From the NCBI RefSeq assembly GCF_900114545.1, contig NZ_FOTI01000020.1:1-53651 (forward strand): a DNA stretch of 53,651 nt. Direction: 5' to 3'. Origin of the DNA: Halanaerobium salsuginis (GTDB lineage: Bacteria; Bacillota; Halanaerobiia; Halanaerobiales; Halanaerobiaceae). Shown here one piece after another: positions 38,252-47,697 of the stretch. Made by a program: the position numbers and the translations under genes. The notes beneath the pieces were generated by a model. It had not been told where the DNA came from and searched no databases. It saw only the letters and a program-made list of their open reading frames with translations. Positions within the stretch are counted from its first letter, which is position 1. Every line of letters begins with the position of its first letter.

Positions 38252-39823
38252 ATGGTTAAATTTTCAGCTGATTTTGAGTTTTTGTTTTATAATCTCGATC
38301 AAATTGCTTATACCTTTACTAAGCCAGGTGTATTTGGTATAGTCAATGAGAATATGGCTGAGTTTTGTGGCTGTTCGACTGCTGATCTAGAGGGCAGTAA
38401 TCTTGAAAGTATTATTGAAATAGGCAGAGCTGCAGAAATAAAGGATTTACAGAAAAATTTATTTATTAACGGTCAGCCTGAAAAATCAAGGCTTGAAATT
38501 GAGCTTTTAGAAGAAATAAGGACAGTTGAAATAGAAACTATTCCTCACGTAAATGAGCAGGGGAAAGTTGATTTTTTATTGTGTCTGGCTGATGATATTA
38601 CCAAAAAATTGGAACAGGATAAACAACTTTATCGTAATAAAAGACGTTATCGGAGTATTTTTAATCAGGCTCCCCTTGCTTTTGTAGTTTCTGATCAGCA
38701 GACAAGAATAATTGATTGGAATCAGAAAGCGGAAGAAATTTTTGGCTGGCAAAAAAATGAAGTTATCGGTCAAAACTATAATTTAATTATTCCAGAAAAT
38801 TTGTATGGTGAATTGACTGATTTTATGGAGTCTGTTCTTGATGGTGCAGATAGTTATCATATTAATCGTAATTTAACTAAATCAGGCCAGGAAATCTATT
38901 GTGAGTGGAATAGTGCTGTTATTAGAGATAGAGATAATAATATAATTGAAATTATTTCAATAGCCAATGATATTACAGGGAAATTAGCTGCTGAAAGAAA
39001 AATAGAAAATCAAGAAGAAGAATTAAAATATAGTGAGCTGCGTACTCAATTTTTTGCCAATATATCTCATGAATTAAAAACTCCGCTTAATTTAATTTTT
39101 TCTAGTCTTCAATTATTTAGTTTTCATTTAAAGAGCGGTAATCCAGCAGCTAAAACTGATAAATTTTATAGTTATCTAGCTTCAATTAAAAACAATGGTT
39201 ATCGTTTGCTGCGTCTGGTTAATAATTTGATTGATATTACTAAAATAGATGTAGATTCTTTTAAACTGCATCTGGCTAATTTTGATATTGTAAAATTAAG
39301 CCGTTCTGTTGCTCATTTAGTTAGGGATTATATGCAACAGAAGCAGAGAAATTTTCGCTTTGAAACAGAAGTTGAAGCAAAGATAATTGCCTGTGATCCT
39401 TTTAATATTGAGCGAGTTATTCTGAATTTGTTATCTAATGCAGTTAAATTTAGTGATCAGGGAGATGAAATTTTATTTAAAGTTAAAGAAGAAAAAAATT
39501 GGATAGTCTTAACTTTTCGCGATACTGGTATGGGAATTAGAAATGAAAATAAAGAGATTATTTTTGAACAATTCCGCCAGGTTGATCAGAGTTTCCATAA
39601 AAAAAGAGAGGGCAGCGGGATTGGATTGGCTCTGGCAAAGTCGATTATTGAAATGCATGCTGGTAAAATAGAGGTTGAAAGTATTTTTGGGATTTATACT
39701 AAGTTTAGTGTTTATTTACCAAAAGTTAAGCTTGATCAGCCAAAATCTGGTCAGAAAAGTTATTCACCTGATAATTTGCTTAATAAAATAGAGCTAGAAT
39801 TTAGTGATATTTATAATCTTTAA
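38252..39823 (+). CDS. PAS-domain sensor histidine kinase
   Basis: A 523-residue kinase without membrane segments. Two PAS domains (about 10-120 and 132-250) include the second's FNQAPLAFVVSDQQTRIIDW and NEVIGQNYNLIIPE. The phosphoacceptor is His in FFANISHELKTPLNLIFSSL near 275. The ATPase domain has NLLSNAVKFSD, FRDTGMGI and REGSGIGLALAKSIIEMH. No response regulator is adjacent. It sits 21 bases after the ABC ATPase and just before the amidase, so it may sense envelope or redox state through a cytosolic cue. Confidence 0.9.
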   Translation: MVKFSADFEFLFYNLDQIAYTFTKPGVFGIVNENMAEFCGCSTADLEGSNLESIIEIGRAAEIKDLQKNLFINGQPEKSRLEIELLEEIRTVEIETIPHVNEQGKVDFLLCLADDITKKLEQDKQLYRNKRRYRSIFNQAPLAFVVSDQQTRIIDWNQKAEEIFGWQKNEVIGQNYNLIIPENLYGELTDFMESVLDGADSYHINRNLTKSGQEIYCEWNSAVIRDRDNNIIEIISIANDITGKLAAERKIENQEEELKYSELRTQFFANISHELKTPLNLIFSSLQLFSFHLKSGNPAAKTDKFYSYLASIKNNGYRLLRLVNNLIDITKIDVDSFKLHLANFDIVKLSRSVAHLVRDYMQQKQRNFRFETEVEAKIIACDPFNIERVILNLLSNAVKFSDQGDEILFKVKEEKNWIVLTFRDTGMGIRNENKEIIFEQFRQVDQSFHKKREGSGIGLALAKSIIEMHAGKIEVESIFGIYTKFSVYLPKVKLDQPKSGQKSYSPDNLLNKIELEFSDIYNL

Positions 39824-39838
39824 GAAGGAGGAAATCCC

Positions 39839-42094
39839 TTGGCAGCAGAATTAAAACAGATATTTATATTTTTAGCTATTATATTTTTAATAATTTTTAT
39901 TGCCCCAGCTGTTTTAGCGCAGAATTCAATATTTTTTAATGGAGAGAATATTACTGCTCAGATTCATACTATTAATCAAAATGGAGAACTTTTGATTAAA
40001 GCCAGGGATTTAGCAGAATTATTGAATACAAAATTAAGCTGGCAGCCTGCTCTTAAGTCTTTAGAAATGAAATCTGAAGGAGTAAATATTAAATTAATGG
40101 CAGCCAGTACTTATATTCAGATTGGAAATAATGCAATTAAAACAAAGTCTGGTTTACAGCTAGTTGATAATCAAGCCTATGTACCACTTGCCAAAACAAT
40201 TGAGGCTTTTGGCTATTTATTAGAATATCAGCAGGATAATCAGGAACTTTATATTTATCAACCAGAAACAACAATTCGTGACGTTAGCTGGCAGGAAGAT
40301 GGTAATCAACTGCGGATAAAAATGAATGAAATAACCCCTTATCGAGTCTTACATAGTGAGGATGGCCGTACAATTACTATTGAGATTGATAAGGCAAGAA
40401 TCGATAAAGAATTTAGTGATAATGTTTCTAATAATAATTATTACCTTAAAGTAGTTAATGTACCTAATCGCGCTCTCCTACGTTTAATAATAAAAAGCAA
40501 AAATCCTATTCCTTTTCAGCTTGATGGAGGTGTTTATGAAACTGATGATGCTTTAATTCTGAGTTTCTTACCTCAGCTGAAGAGAATCTACTTTAATGCT
40601 AATAATGAGTTGAATATTCAGGCTACAGGTGAGATTGGTGATCCAGAAATTGAATATTTAAATGATGGTCAGGAAATGCTGGTTGATATACCCTCTGTAG
40701 TAACTGGTAACTATCAGCTTGATCTACAGGATAATCCTTTAGTAAAATCAGTTAAGGTTATTCAAAAAAGTCTTGATCCAGTTGTGTTAAGAGTTAAGGT
40801 TCAATTTAGTAAAGGAGAAGTTTTTCAGCCTTTAAATAATGTAAATAGTAATATTTTAAGTTTTAGACCGGGCCAGCGGGCTCAAATAACAAATTTAGAT
40901 TATCATTCTGGTCAGCTGAGTTTTTATGCCAGTTCAGCTCTTAAACCAGAGCTTTTTCTATTAACTAAACCACCGCGTTTAGTAATTAACCTTTTTAATA
41001 CAGAGCGAGGAAGCGGGGTTAGAGATCAGTTAAAGATAAATGATTCTAAATTAAAAAGAGTCAGGACAGCCCGCTTTGATGACCAGACTGTACGATTAGT
41101 AGCAGATTTAGCCAGTCTGACTAATTATGAATTAACAGAGCATAAAGAAAGTGGCTTATTTAAATATACTATTAGCTTTAAAAATCAGTTTAAGTCAATT
41201 ACCAGCCAGGCAAATCAAAATTATCAGTATTTAAATATTGATTTAACTGGTAAGACTGATTATGAAATTAAAAAATTTAATTATCCTCATCGGCTAGTAA
41301 TTGATTTTAAAAATACTTATAATAATCTTGATCAGCTTAAGCTGCCAGAATACTATGCTCCTCTGGTTAAAGATATCCGCAGTAGTAATTATATGTTGGA
41401 AGGAGAGGAAGTTACCAGGCTTGTTTTTGAACTTAGTAATTATTATAGTCATAAGATTGAAAGTCCACCTGGTAGTTCTCAGATTAAAATAGCTCTGGCA
41501 CGTAAATATTTCAATGAGTCTGAAAAAATAGAGCCGCAAATTAAAGATCATTTGATTGTAGTTGATGCTGGCCATGGTGGGTTTGATCCTGGAGCCATAG
41601 GTAGAAATGGTTTAAATGAAAAGAGCTGTAATTTAGCAATTGCTTTAAAAGTCAGAAATATTTTGAAGGCAAAGGGACATAACGTACTCTTGACCAGGAG
41701 CAAAGATAATTTCTTGTCTCTGCAGAAAAGAGTTAAGTTTGCTAATAAAATTAATGCAGAAATATTTGTAAGTATCCATGCTAATTCCTTTACTAATCCC
41801 AGCTCTGGTGGTGTAGAAACTCATTATAATAATGCTAATCCAGCCAGCCGCCTTTTTGCGGAGAAGATCCATGATAAACTTGGGCGATCACTTGGAATAA
41901 ACGATCGGGGTATTAAAGAAAGTAATTTTTATGTAATTAAATATACAAAAATGCCTTCTGTTCTAGTAGAAGTTGCTTTTCTTTCCAATCCTCGTGAAGA
42001 AAAATTACTTGGCAGTAGTAAATTCCAACAAAAAGCAGCAAGTTTGATTGTTGATGGAATACTTGATTATTTAGAGGAAAAAGAGGGGCGGTAG
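39839..42094 (+). CDS. N-acetylmuramoyl-L-alanine amidase with AMIN domains
   Basis: A 751-residue exported peptidoglycan hydrolase. After a signal segment (about 8-28) comes a copper-amine-oxidase-N-like module (about 35-140), then two or three AMIN-type beta domains (about 150-560) that localise such enzymes on the wall. The C-terminal Amidase_3 domain (about 575-750) has VDAGHGGFDPGAIG, the Glu of GLNEKSCNLA, SIHANSFT and the catalytic Glu of VLVEVAFLSN. The start is TTG 39839, six bases after AAGGAGGA. It should split daughter-cell walls. Confidence 0.92.
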   Translation: MAAELKQIFIFLAIIFLIIFIAPAVLAQNSIFFNGENITAQIHTINQNGELLIKARDLAELLNTKLSWQPALKSLEMKSEGVNIKLMAASTYIQIGNNAIKTKSGLQLVDNQAYVPLAKTIEAFGYLLEYQQDNQELYIYQPETTIRDVSWQEDGNQLRIKMNEITPYRVLHSEDGRTITIEIDKARIDKEFSDNVSNNNYYLKVVNVPNRALLRLIIKSKNPIPFQLDGGVYETDDALILSFLPQLKRIYFNANNELNIQATGEIGDPEIEYLNDGQEMLVDIPSVVTGNYQLDLQDNPLVKSVKVIQKSLDPVVLRVKVQFSKGEVFQPLNNVNSNILSFRPGQRAQITNLDYHSGQLSFYASSALKPELFLLTKPPRLVINLFNTERGSGVRDQLKINDSKLKRVRTARFDDQTVRLVADLASLTNYELTEHKESGLFKYTISFKNQFKSITSQANQNYQYLNIDLTGKTDYEIKKFNYPHRLVIDFKNTYNNLDQLKLPEYYAPLVKDIRSSNYMLEGEEVTRLVFELSNYYSHKIESPPGSSQIKIALARKYFNESEKIEPQIKDHLIVVDAGHGGFDPGAIGRNGLNEKSCNLAIALKVRNILKAKGHNVLLTRSKDNFLSLQKRVKFANKINAEIFVSIHANSFTNPSSGGVETHYNNANPASRLFAEKIHDKLGRSLGINDRGIKESNFYVIKYTKMPSVLVEVAFLSNPREEKLLGSSKFQQKAASLIVDGILDYLEEKEGR

Positions 42095-42096
42095 AA

Positions 42097-42636
42097 ATGC
42101 AGTTTAAATTAAATTTAAATCCTGGTCAGAAACGTAAAATATTATTAATTATCAGGCTTTTGCTTTTAGCTGCTGCTTGCTTTTATCTGCTTTTTTTACT
42201 GAAAAATAATTTTCTGATAGAAGATAATCAATTCCAGCTTTATTTTGCCAATCAAGCTGGAAGTTTACTTGTTAGTGAAAAAAGAGAATTAACAATAGCT
42301 GAAGATAAATACAGGGCTTTAGTAGCAGCTTTAATTGAAGGCCCTCAAACTGCAGATTTAGAAGCTACAATACCAGCTGGAGTTAAACTAATTGATTATC
42401 AGATAAAAGCCAAAACAATTACTTTAAATTTTAATACTGCTCTACGAGATAATCATTCTGGAGGCAGTGCTGGGGAAACATTAACTGTTTATTCGATTGT
42501 CAATACTTTAACTGCGCTGTCCGAAATAGATCGAGTAACTATTTTGATTGATGGGCAGCAGATTGATTCACTGGTTGGTCATCTTGACTTAAGCCGACCT
42601 TTAAGATACAATCAAAAACTGGTTGCAGGAAATTGA
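42097..42636 (+). CDS. GerMN-domain lipoprotein-like or membrane-anchored protein
   Basis: A 179-residue protein with a membrane anchor (about residues 15-35) and a GerMN domain. YRALVAALIEGPQTADLEATIPAGVKL near 68-95 and LNFNTALRDNHSGGSAGETL near 110-130 are recognisable family blocks. GerMN proteins appear in spore germination but also in envelope proteins of non-spore formers. It follows the amidase by two bases and is likely translated with it, so a cell-wall role is more plausible here. Confidence 0.82.
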   Translation: MQFKLNLNPGQKRKILLIIRLLLLAAACFYLLFLLKNNFLIEDNQFQLYFANQAGSLLVSEKRELTIAEDKYRALVAALIEGPQTADLEATIPAGVKLIDYQIKAKTITLNFNTALRDNHSGGSAGETLTVYSIVNTLTALSEIDRVTILIDGQQIDSLVGHLDLSRPLRYNQKLVAGN

Positions 42637-42659
42637 TTTTAAATTAATAGGAGTTGGTT

Positions 42660-43490
42660 GTGTTGGACGATGTTAAAAGGCCAATTGGTCTGTTGGATTC
42701 AGGGGTTGGAGGGCTAACTGTAGCCAGAGAAGTTTTTAAGCTGCTGCCGGAAGAAGATATAATCTATTTTGGCGATACTCTACATCTTCCTTATGGACCC
42801 AAAGATTTAGATTTAGTTTGTGATTATGTAGAAAAAATTATTCGCTATTTAATTACAGAAAAGAAAGTTAAGGCAGTTGTTATTGCCTGTAATACTGGAA
42901 CTTCAGCAGCTTTATCTTATATGCAAAAAATATTTGATATTCCAATCTTTGGAGTTATTAATGGGGCTGTTGAAAAGGCGGTTAATCTTTCTAAAAATAG
43001 TAAAATTGCTTTGATTGGAACTGAAGGTACAGTAAATAGTGGGGCCTATCAAAAAGCTATTTTTAATTTAGCTGAGAAAGATCAGGTTTTTGCCCGATCA
43101 TGTCCTGAGTTTGTTGAGCTGGTTGAAGAAGGAAAGTTTACCGGGCCAGAAGTTAAATCTACAGCAGAATTTTATCTTGAGCCACTAAGGGAGGCAGGAG
43201 TTGATGTCTTAATTTTAGGCTGTACTCATTTTCCTTATCTAACCGCTGTAATAGCAGAGGTAATGGGAGCTGAAGTTAAACTGGTTAATCCAGCCTATGA
43301 GGTGGCCCGGGAAGTTAAATTAAATTTAATTTTAAATAACTTAGTTCGTAATTCTGCTGCTGTATCAGGCCAACATCAATTTTTAGTTAGTGATTTAAGT
43401 AGAGTCTCACAAGATTTTTTACAGCATGGCAGAGAATTTTTGCAATTAGATGAATTAAATTTTAAAGAAGATAATATTTTTAGGAATTAG
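42660..43490 (+). CDS. murI: Glutamate racemase
   Basis: A 276-residue cofactor-independent racemase making D-glutamate for peptidoglycan. [17 protein letters not shown] near the start, [12 protein letters not shown] with the first catalytic Cys near 75, and [14 protein letters not shown] with the second near 185 are canonical. GTG 42660 is preferred: AGGAG at 42649-42653 lies six bases ahead; TTG 42663 is an alternative, and TTG 42654 abuts the ribosome site. It belongs with the amidase and GerMN genes as a wall cluster. Confidence 0.92.
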   Translation: MLDDVKRPIGLLDSGVGGLTVAREVFKLLPEEDIIYFGDTLHLPYGPKDLDLVCDYVEKIIRYLITEKKVKAVVIACNTGTSAALSYMQKIFDIPIFGVINGAVEKAVNLSKNSKIALIGTEGTVNSGAYQKAIFNLAEKDQVFARSCPEFVELVEEGKFTGPEVKSTAEFYLEPLREAGVDVLILGCTHFPYLTAVIAEVMGAEVKLVNPAYEVAREVKLNLILNNLVRNSAAVSGQHQFLVSDLSRVSQDFLQHGREFLQLDELNFKEDNIFRN

Positions 43491-43522
43491 TTTTTAGATT
43501 AATTTGGGAGGTAAAGATAATA

Positions 43523-44242
43523 ATGCGTAAAGATGGTAGAAATGAAGCTGAATTGAGAGAAATTGAAATTACCAGAAATTATACTAAATATGCTGAAGGA
43601 TCTGTTTTAATAGAAACTGGGGATACAATAGTTTTATGTAATGTTTCAATAGAAGATGGAGTTCCTTACTTTTTACGGGGGCAAAATAAAGGTTGGTTAA
43701 CTGCTGAATATTCTCTTTTACCAAGAGCTACTCAGGAGAGAAATATTAGAGAAGCTGCCCGCCGCAAATTAAGTGGTAGAACCCAGGAAATACAGCGTTT
43801 AATTGGCCGCAGTTTAAGAGCAGTGATAGATTTGAATAAAGTAGGAGAAAAGACAATTTGGGTCGATTGTGATGTTTTACAGGCGGATGGAGGTACTAGA
43901 ACTGCTTCTATAACAGGTGCCTATGTTGCCCTGGTTGATGCTATTAATTATTTACTTAAAGAAGGTCAGTTAAAAGAAAATCCTCTAACTGATTATATGG
44001 CAGCGACTAGTGTGGGAATTGTAGATGGTAAACCACTGCTTGATCTATGTTATGAAGAAGACTCTCAAGCCCAGGTAGATATGAATATGGTAATGACTGA
44101 ATCAGGTGAAATTATTGAGATTCAGGGTACTGCTGAAAAATATCCTTTTACTAGAGATGAACTTAACAGGCTTTATGATCTGGCTGAAAAAGGAACTGCT
44201 GAATTGATTGAAATGCAAAAATTGGCTCTAGTTGGTGAATAA
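43523..44242 (+). CDS. rph: Ribonuclease PH
   Basis: A 239-residue phosphorolytic exoribonuclease that trims tRNA 3' ends. [20 protein letters not shown] at the start, [30 protein letters not shown] with the phosphate-binding Arg, and [19 protein letters not shown] are diagnostic. GGGAGG precedes ATG 43523. It overlaps or abuts rdgB, the usual Firmicute pair. A tRNA cluster lies just downstream, though in a separate unit. Confidence 0.96.
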   Translation: MRKDGRNEAELREIEITRNYTKYAEGSVLIETGDTIVLCNVSIEDGVPYFLRGQNKGWLTAEYSLLPRATQERNIREAARRKLSGRTQEIQRLIGRSLRAVIDLNKVGEKTIWVDCDVLQADGGTRTASITGAYVALVDAINYLLKEGQLKENPLTDYMAATSVGIVDGKPLLDLCYEEDSQAQVDMNMVMTESGEIIEIQGTAEKYPFTRDELNRLYDLAEKGTAELIEMQKLALVGE

Positions 44243-44243
44243 G

Positions 44244-44849
44244 GTGAAAACAAAAATTATTATTGGTAGTGGTAATCAACATAAAATTTCCGAGATCAAA
44301 AATTATTTTTCTGATTTAGAATTGGAGTTTGTAGGGCTTGATCCAAAACTAGATTTACCAGAGGTAATTGAAGATGGTAAGTCTTATCAGGAAAATGCTC
44401 TAAAAAAAGCCAGGCAGAGAGCTCAGGAATTAAAGCAAATTGTTCTGGCCGATGATTCTGGGCTCTCAGTTGATTATCTTGCTGGAGCACCTGGGATTTA
44501 TTCGGCTCGTTTTGGCGGCGAAGATCTTAGTGATAGGGGAAAATACCTTAAGTTGCTAAAAATGCTGTCAGGAGTGCCTACAGAGCAGAGAACGGCTGCT
44601 TTTATTTCTGTTCTAGCTTTAGTTGATCCAATTAATAAAATTGAAATAGTAGTAGAAGGACGTTGTGAGGGATTAATTGCTGAGCAACCAGTTGGAGAAA
44701 ATGGTTTTGGTTATGATCCTATTTTTTATCTACCTGAATATGATAAAACAATGGCGCAATTTAGCCAGTCAGAAAAGGCTGAAGTAAGTCATCGCGGTCG
44801 TTCACTGCTGAAAATGAAAGAGGAGTTAAAAGCTAGATATATGGAGTAA
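44244..44849 (+). CDS. rdgB: XTP/dITP diphosphatase (RdgB/HAM1)
   Basis: A 201-residue house-cleaning enzyme that hydrolyses non-canonical purine triphosphates. IIIGSGNQHKISEIKNYF at the start, VLADDSGLSVDYLAGAPGIYSARFG near 75-98, and GENGFGYDPIFYLPEYDKTMAQ near 155 are the family blocks; the Asp pair DDSG coordinates Mg2+. I prefer GTG 44244, one base after the rph stop; TTG 44232 or GTG 44235 inside rph are possible. Ribosome site is weak, so translational coupling to rph is likely. Confidence 0.92.
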   Translation: MKTKIIIGSGNQHKISEIKNYFSDLELEFVGLDPKLDLPEVIEDGKSYQENALKKARQRAQELKQIVLADDSGLSVDYLAGAPGIYSARFGGEDLSDRGKYLKLLKMLSGVPTEQRTAAFISVLALVDPINKIEIVVEGRCEGLIAEQPVGENGFGYDPIFYLPEYDKTMAQFSQSEKAEVSHRGRSLLKMKEELKARYME

Positions 44850-44886
44850 AAAGAAGTATTGAAATTTTATTTACTTCTCAAAGCAT

Positions 44887-44926
44887 TTAAATGCCGTTTT
44901 TATTTTTGACCAAAAGCGGCATTTAA
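44887..44926 (+). other. Stem-loop after rdgB containing the tRNA -35 box
   Basis: TTAAATGCCG and CGGCATTTAA form a 10-bp stem extended inward by TTTT/AAAA with one bulge. It lacks a clean T-run on the plus strand, so it is an imperfect terminator. The tRNA promoter's -35 lies in its loop. Confidence 0.55.
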
Positions 44927-44934
44927 TATATACT
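44906..44934 (+). promoter_or_regulatory. Promoter of the tRNA cluster
   Basis: TTGACC at 44906-44911, 17 bases, TATACT at 44929-44934; transcription would begin about 42 bases before tRNA-Pro. Confidence 0.75.
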
Positions 44935-44982
44935 ATTAATTGCTGTCGCGGAAAAAGTTTTTTTCTGAGACAACTTTAATAT

Positions 44983-45059
44983 CGGAGCGTGGCGCAGTTT
45001 GGTAGCGCACCTGCTTTGGGAGCAGGGGGTCGAAGGTTCAAATCCTTTCGCTCCGACCA
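44983..45059 (+). tRNA. tRNA-Pro (TGG)
   Basis: Acceptor CGGAGCG pairs with CGCTCCG; the anticodon arm CCTGC-TTTGGGA-GCAGG gives anticodon TGG; the T-loop is GTTCAAATC; CCA is encoded. First of three co-transcribed tRNAs. Confidence 0.96.
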
Positions 45060-45071
45060 TTTTATTTTTTT

Positions 45072-45148
<77 letters not shown>

Positions 45149-45226
45149 GCGCCCGTAGCTCAGCCCGGATAGAGCAACGGACTTCTAATCCGTAGGCCAC
45201 AGGTTCGAATCCTGTCGGGCGCGCCA
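45149..45226 (+). tRNA. tRNA-Arg (TCT)
   Basis: Acceptor GCGCCCG pairs with CGGGCGC; the anticodon loop CTTCTAA gives TCT; T-loop GTTCGAATC; CCA encoded. It abuts tRNA-Gly with no spacer. Confidence 0.95.
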
Positions 45227-45242
45227 TTTAAAAGACTTACAT

Positions 45243-45267
45243 GACAGCCTTTGTGGCTGTCTTTTTT
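45243..45267 (+). terminator. Terminator of the tRNA cluster
   Basis: GACAGCC and GGCTGTC pair around TTTGT and are followed by six T. Confidence 0.93.
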
Positions 45268-45632
45268 ATTTTATTAAAAAATTTTATTCAAAGCAACAAA
45301 TTAATGTTTAACTATTAATATATTATTTTTAATTTTGCAGGATTTTTTTATCCTGGCTTGAAATAATAAGTAGAAGTAAATTATATTTAATTTCAGGTTA
45401 GTTTATAGAGTTTTATAGTTAAATTTATTAAATTCTGAGGCAAATTTATTTGCTTTACTTTTTGCGAACCTTGATAACTGTAGTTACATCATATTTGGTC
45501 AGGATGGTCAAAGTCGCGGTATTTAGCTAAAAAAGACTGTTTTTGCAGTCAAAAATCATAACTTTTAGCCGAATAAAATTCTAAGCAAATAGTTATTATA
45601 GCCGTAATAACAGGCAAGTTACTAAAAAACGG
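45268..45632 (+). other. CRISPR leader region
   Basis: A gene-free, AT-rich 365-base stretch directly upstream of the first intact repeat. It contains the short dyad TAACTGTAGTTA (near 45475-45486) and a hairpin with GACTG/CAGTC around TTTTTG (near 45535-45550), embedded in a longer inverted repeat (GCTAAAA ... TTTTAGC). These are candidates for leader motifs bound during spacer capture. A clear promoter was not found. Confidence 0.55.
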
Positions 45633-45961
45633 GTCTAATTACTAAATCCATTACAACAAGGATTGAAACAAAGCTTCAATAACTGGTGCTAAATAAGGAA
45701 CTCCAGTCTAATTACTAAATCCATTACAACAAGGATTGAAACTTGATCTAAAAGTTTCAACACAAACTGAAATTATCTTAGTCTAATTACTAAATCCATT
45801 ACAACAAGGATTGAAACAACTGATTTTGCATATCCTCGCTCATTTGCTTAGTTGTCTAATTACTAAATCCATTACAACAAGGATTGAAACTCAAAGCTAT
45901 TTGAATATCCAATCTTTTCTTCAGGTCTAATTACTAAATCCATTACAACAAGGATTGAAGT
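45633..45961 (+). CRISPR. CRISPR array, 5 repeats and 4 spacers
   Basis: The repeat is 37 bases, starting GTCTAATTACTAAATCC and ending AAGGATTGAAAC. Copies lie at 45633-45669, 45706-45742, 45781-45817, 45854-45890 and 45925-45961. Spacers are 36, 38, 36 and 34 bases. The ATTGAAAC end is typical of the crRNA 5' tag of type I-B/III arrays and gives plus-strand orientation. The fifth repeat has changed its last two bases (AC to GT), as expected at the old end. No cas gene is in the window, so processing must use cas genes elsewhere, if any. Confidence 0.96.
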
Positions 45962-45988
45962 TTAGCGGAATGTTCTTGAGTAGTATTG

Positions 45989-46025
45989 ATCTAATAACTA
46001 AATATGTCATAATAAGATAATTTTA
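45989..46025 (+). CRISPR. Decayed terminal CRISPR repeat
   Basis: Aligned with the repeat, 20 of the first 28 positions agree (for example TCTAAT-ACTAAAT), and the 3' third is lost. It lies 27 bases after the fifth repeat, so the intervening spacer has shrunk. It marks the ageing distal end of the array. Confidence 0.65.
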
Positions 46026-46031
46026 AATTGA

Positions 46032-46066
46032 TGCCATCCAAATCAGGATGGTATTTTCTTTTTTTA
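46032..46066 (+). terminator. Terminator after the CRISPR array
   Basis: TGCCATCC and GGATGGTA pair around AAATCA and are followed by TTTTC and a T-run. Confidence 0.85.
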
Positions 46067-46131
46067 TGGACATAATTACTTAAATGAGATAAACTTAAGC
46101 TAAGTTATTTTTAGCAAAGGGAGGTTCTAAT

Positions 46132-46878
46132 ATGGGATATACCTTGATTACAGGTGGTTCAAGTGGGATAGGTTTTGAATTGGCACGTACTTTTCTTAAA
46201 CATGATCACCGGGTTATTATTGTTGCATCACGTCAAGACAAGCTCACAGAAGCTCAAGAAAAACTACAGAACGAATTTGGTCGAGAAGTATTAATTTACC
46301 AACAAGATCTGGCAAAGTTAGGAGCAGCTGCAGAGCTTTACCGCCGCTTAAAGTCTGCTAATTTAAGTATTGAAATACTGATTAATAATGCTGGAATTGG
46401 TAAAATAGGTGCAACAGAGAAGATAGATTTTCAGGATGATGAAAAAATGATGATTTTAAATATAATTAATTTAGTTGAATTATGTAAATTATTTTTAGCG
46501 GAAATGTATCAAAATAAAAAAGGCAAGATTCTAAATGTTTCTTCAATGGGGGCCTTTCAACCTGGACCATATACTAGCACCTACTTTGCCAGTAAATCAT
46601 TTGTTTTAAGTTATAGTAAAGCAATCCACTATGAAGCTAAAAATAAAGGGGTTCAGATAAGTACACTCTGTCCAGGTACAACCAACACTAATTTTTTTAA
46701 CCGTGATGGTATGGAAACTCCTCCATTTTCTATGTCAGCAGAAAGAGTGGCTGAATATACATATAGTAAGTTTTTTCAAGGTAAGGAAGTTATTATTCCA
46801 GGTGTTTTAAATAAAGTAATTAGATTCTTACCAGAAAAATTAAAGAGTTTTTTTGTTGCCAGAATTAAAGACTATTAA
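46132..46878 (+). CDS. Short-chain dehydrogenase/reductase
   Basis: A 248-residue classical SDR. The dinucleotide site is ITGGSSGIGFELAR near residue 6, NNAGIGKIG near 83 keeps the fold, and the catalytic Ser and Tyr-x3-Lys are in NVSSMGAFQ and YFASKSF near 136-163. SDRs of this form (DltE/YdfG-like) reduce ketones or aldehydes; the substrate is not evident. AAGGGAGG precedes ATG 46132. It begins a new unit after the CRISPR terminator. Confidence 0.9.
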   Translation: MGYTLITGGSSGIGFELARTFLKHDHRVIIVASRQDKLTEAQEKLQNEFGREVLIYQQDLAKLGAAAELYRRLKSANLSIEILINNAGIGKIGATEKIDFQDDEKMMILNIINLVELCKLFLAEMYQNKKGKILNVSSMGAFQPGPYTSTYFASKSFVLSYSKAIHYEAKNKGVQISTLCPGTTNTNFFNRDGMETPPFSMSAERVAEYTYSKFFQGKEVIIPGVLNKVIRFLPEKLKSFFVARIKDY

Positions 46879-46974
46879 TTATTACTAAGTTTTTAGTTTA
46901 TTTTATTTTTTAAAATTTTAGAATGAGATTAAAATATAGGTGAACTTAAATATAATTGTAAAGGAGCTTTATTA

Positions 46975-47670
46975 ATGGAGAAAAAATTTGCTGCTGATCT
47001 TTATGTAGATCGGATAAGCTCAAAATTAGCAAAGCTAGCTGATCCAGAATCAGCTATTAAAATGAGTAATTATATGCAGAAAAAGTTTGATTTTTTCGGA
47101 ATTAAAGCTCAACCAAGAAGAAAAGCAGTTGGTGAATTTTTTGAAAAAGAACAGCGACCTGCTTATAATAATATAGAATTAGTAATAAAGAAAATGTGGT
47201 CTTTACCAGAACGGGAATACCAATATGTTGGGACTGAACTTCTCATAAAATATCAACAGCAGTATCAGCTGGATATTATTGATTTATTTGAATTTATGCT
47301 GCTTAATAAGTCATGGTGGGATACGGTTGATGTAATTGCTAAAAAATTGATCGGTTCTTATTTTAAAACATTTCCTGCTCAGATTAAACCATTTACTGAT
47401 CGTTGGTTGGCCAGTGATAATATTTGGTTACAAAGAACTTGCTTATTATTTCAATTAGCTTATAAAGAAAAAACAGATCAAGCTTTATTATTTAATTTAT
47501 GTTTTTCTTTACAAACAAGTCAAGAATTCTTTATCCAAAAAGGAATGGGTTGGGCATTGAGAGAGTATTCTAAAACTAATCCTTCTGCAGTGGAAAAGTT
47601 TATTAAAGTAATAAAATTACCAACTTTAACAATCAGGGAGTCTCTAAAAATAATTAAAAAGAGAAAATAA
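46975..47670 (+). CDS. DNA alkylation repair protein (AlkD-like)
   Basis: A 231-residue all-helical HEAT-like protein. IKMSNYMQKKFDFFGIKAQPRRK near the start, REYQYVGTELLIKY near 85 and KSWWDTVDVIAKKLIG near 118 match the AlkC/AlkD family, with the Trp-Trp-Asp of the DNA-binding groove. FIQKGMGWALREYSKTNP near 190 is another conserved block. It probably removes N3- and N7-alkylated purines. A good AAGGAG site precedes ATG 46975. Confidence 0.9.
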   Translation: MEKKFAADLYVDRISSKLAKLADPESAIKMSNYMQKKFDFFGIKAQPRRKAVGEFFEKEQRPAYNNIELVIKKMWSLPEREYQYVGTELLIKYQQQYQLDIIDLFEFMLLNKSWWDTVDVIAKKLIGSYFKTFPAQIKPFTDRWLASDNIWLQRTCLLFQLAYKEKTDQALLFNLCFSLQTSQEFFIQKGMGWALREYSKTNPSAVEKFIKVIKLPTLTIRESLKIIKKRK

Positions 47671-47697
47671 TATTAAAATAGTCAGGGTGATTAAAAA

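Noticed and set aside
38252-39823. Missing response regulator as sign of a truncated system
   Set aside because: Orphan hybrid-less kinases are common. The kinase motifs are complete and nothing in the flanks looks like a lost receiver gene.
42097-42636. Evidence for sporulation from the GerMN gene
   Set aside because: GerMN domains occur widely in envelope proteins of non-spore formers. Together with whiA, which is general in Firmicutes, this is not enough to claim sporulation.
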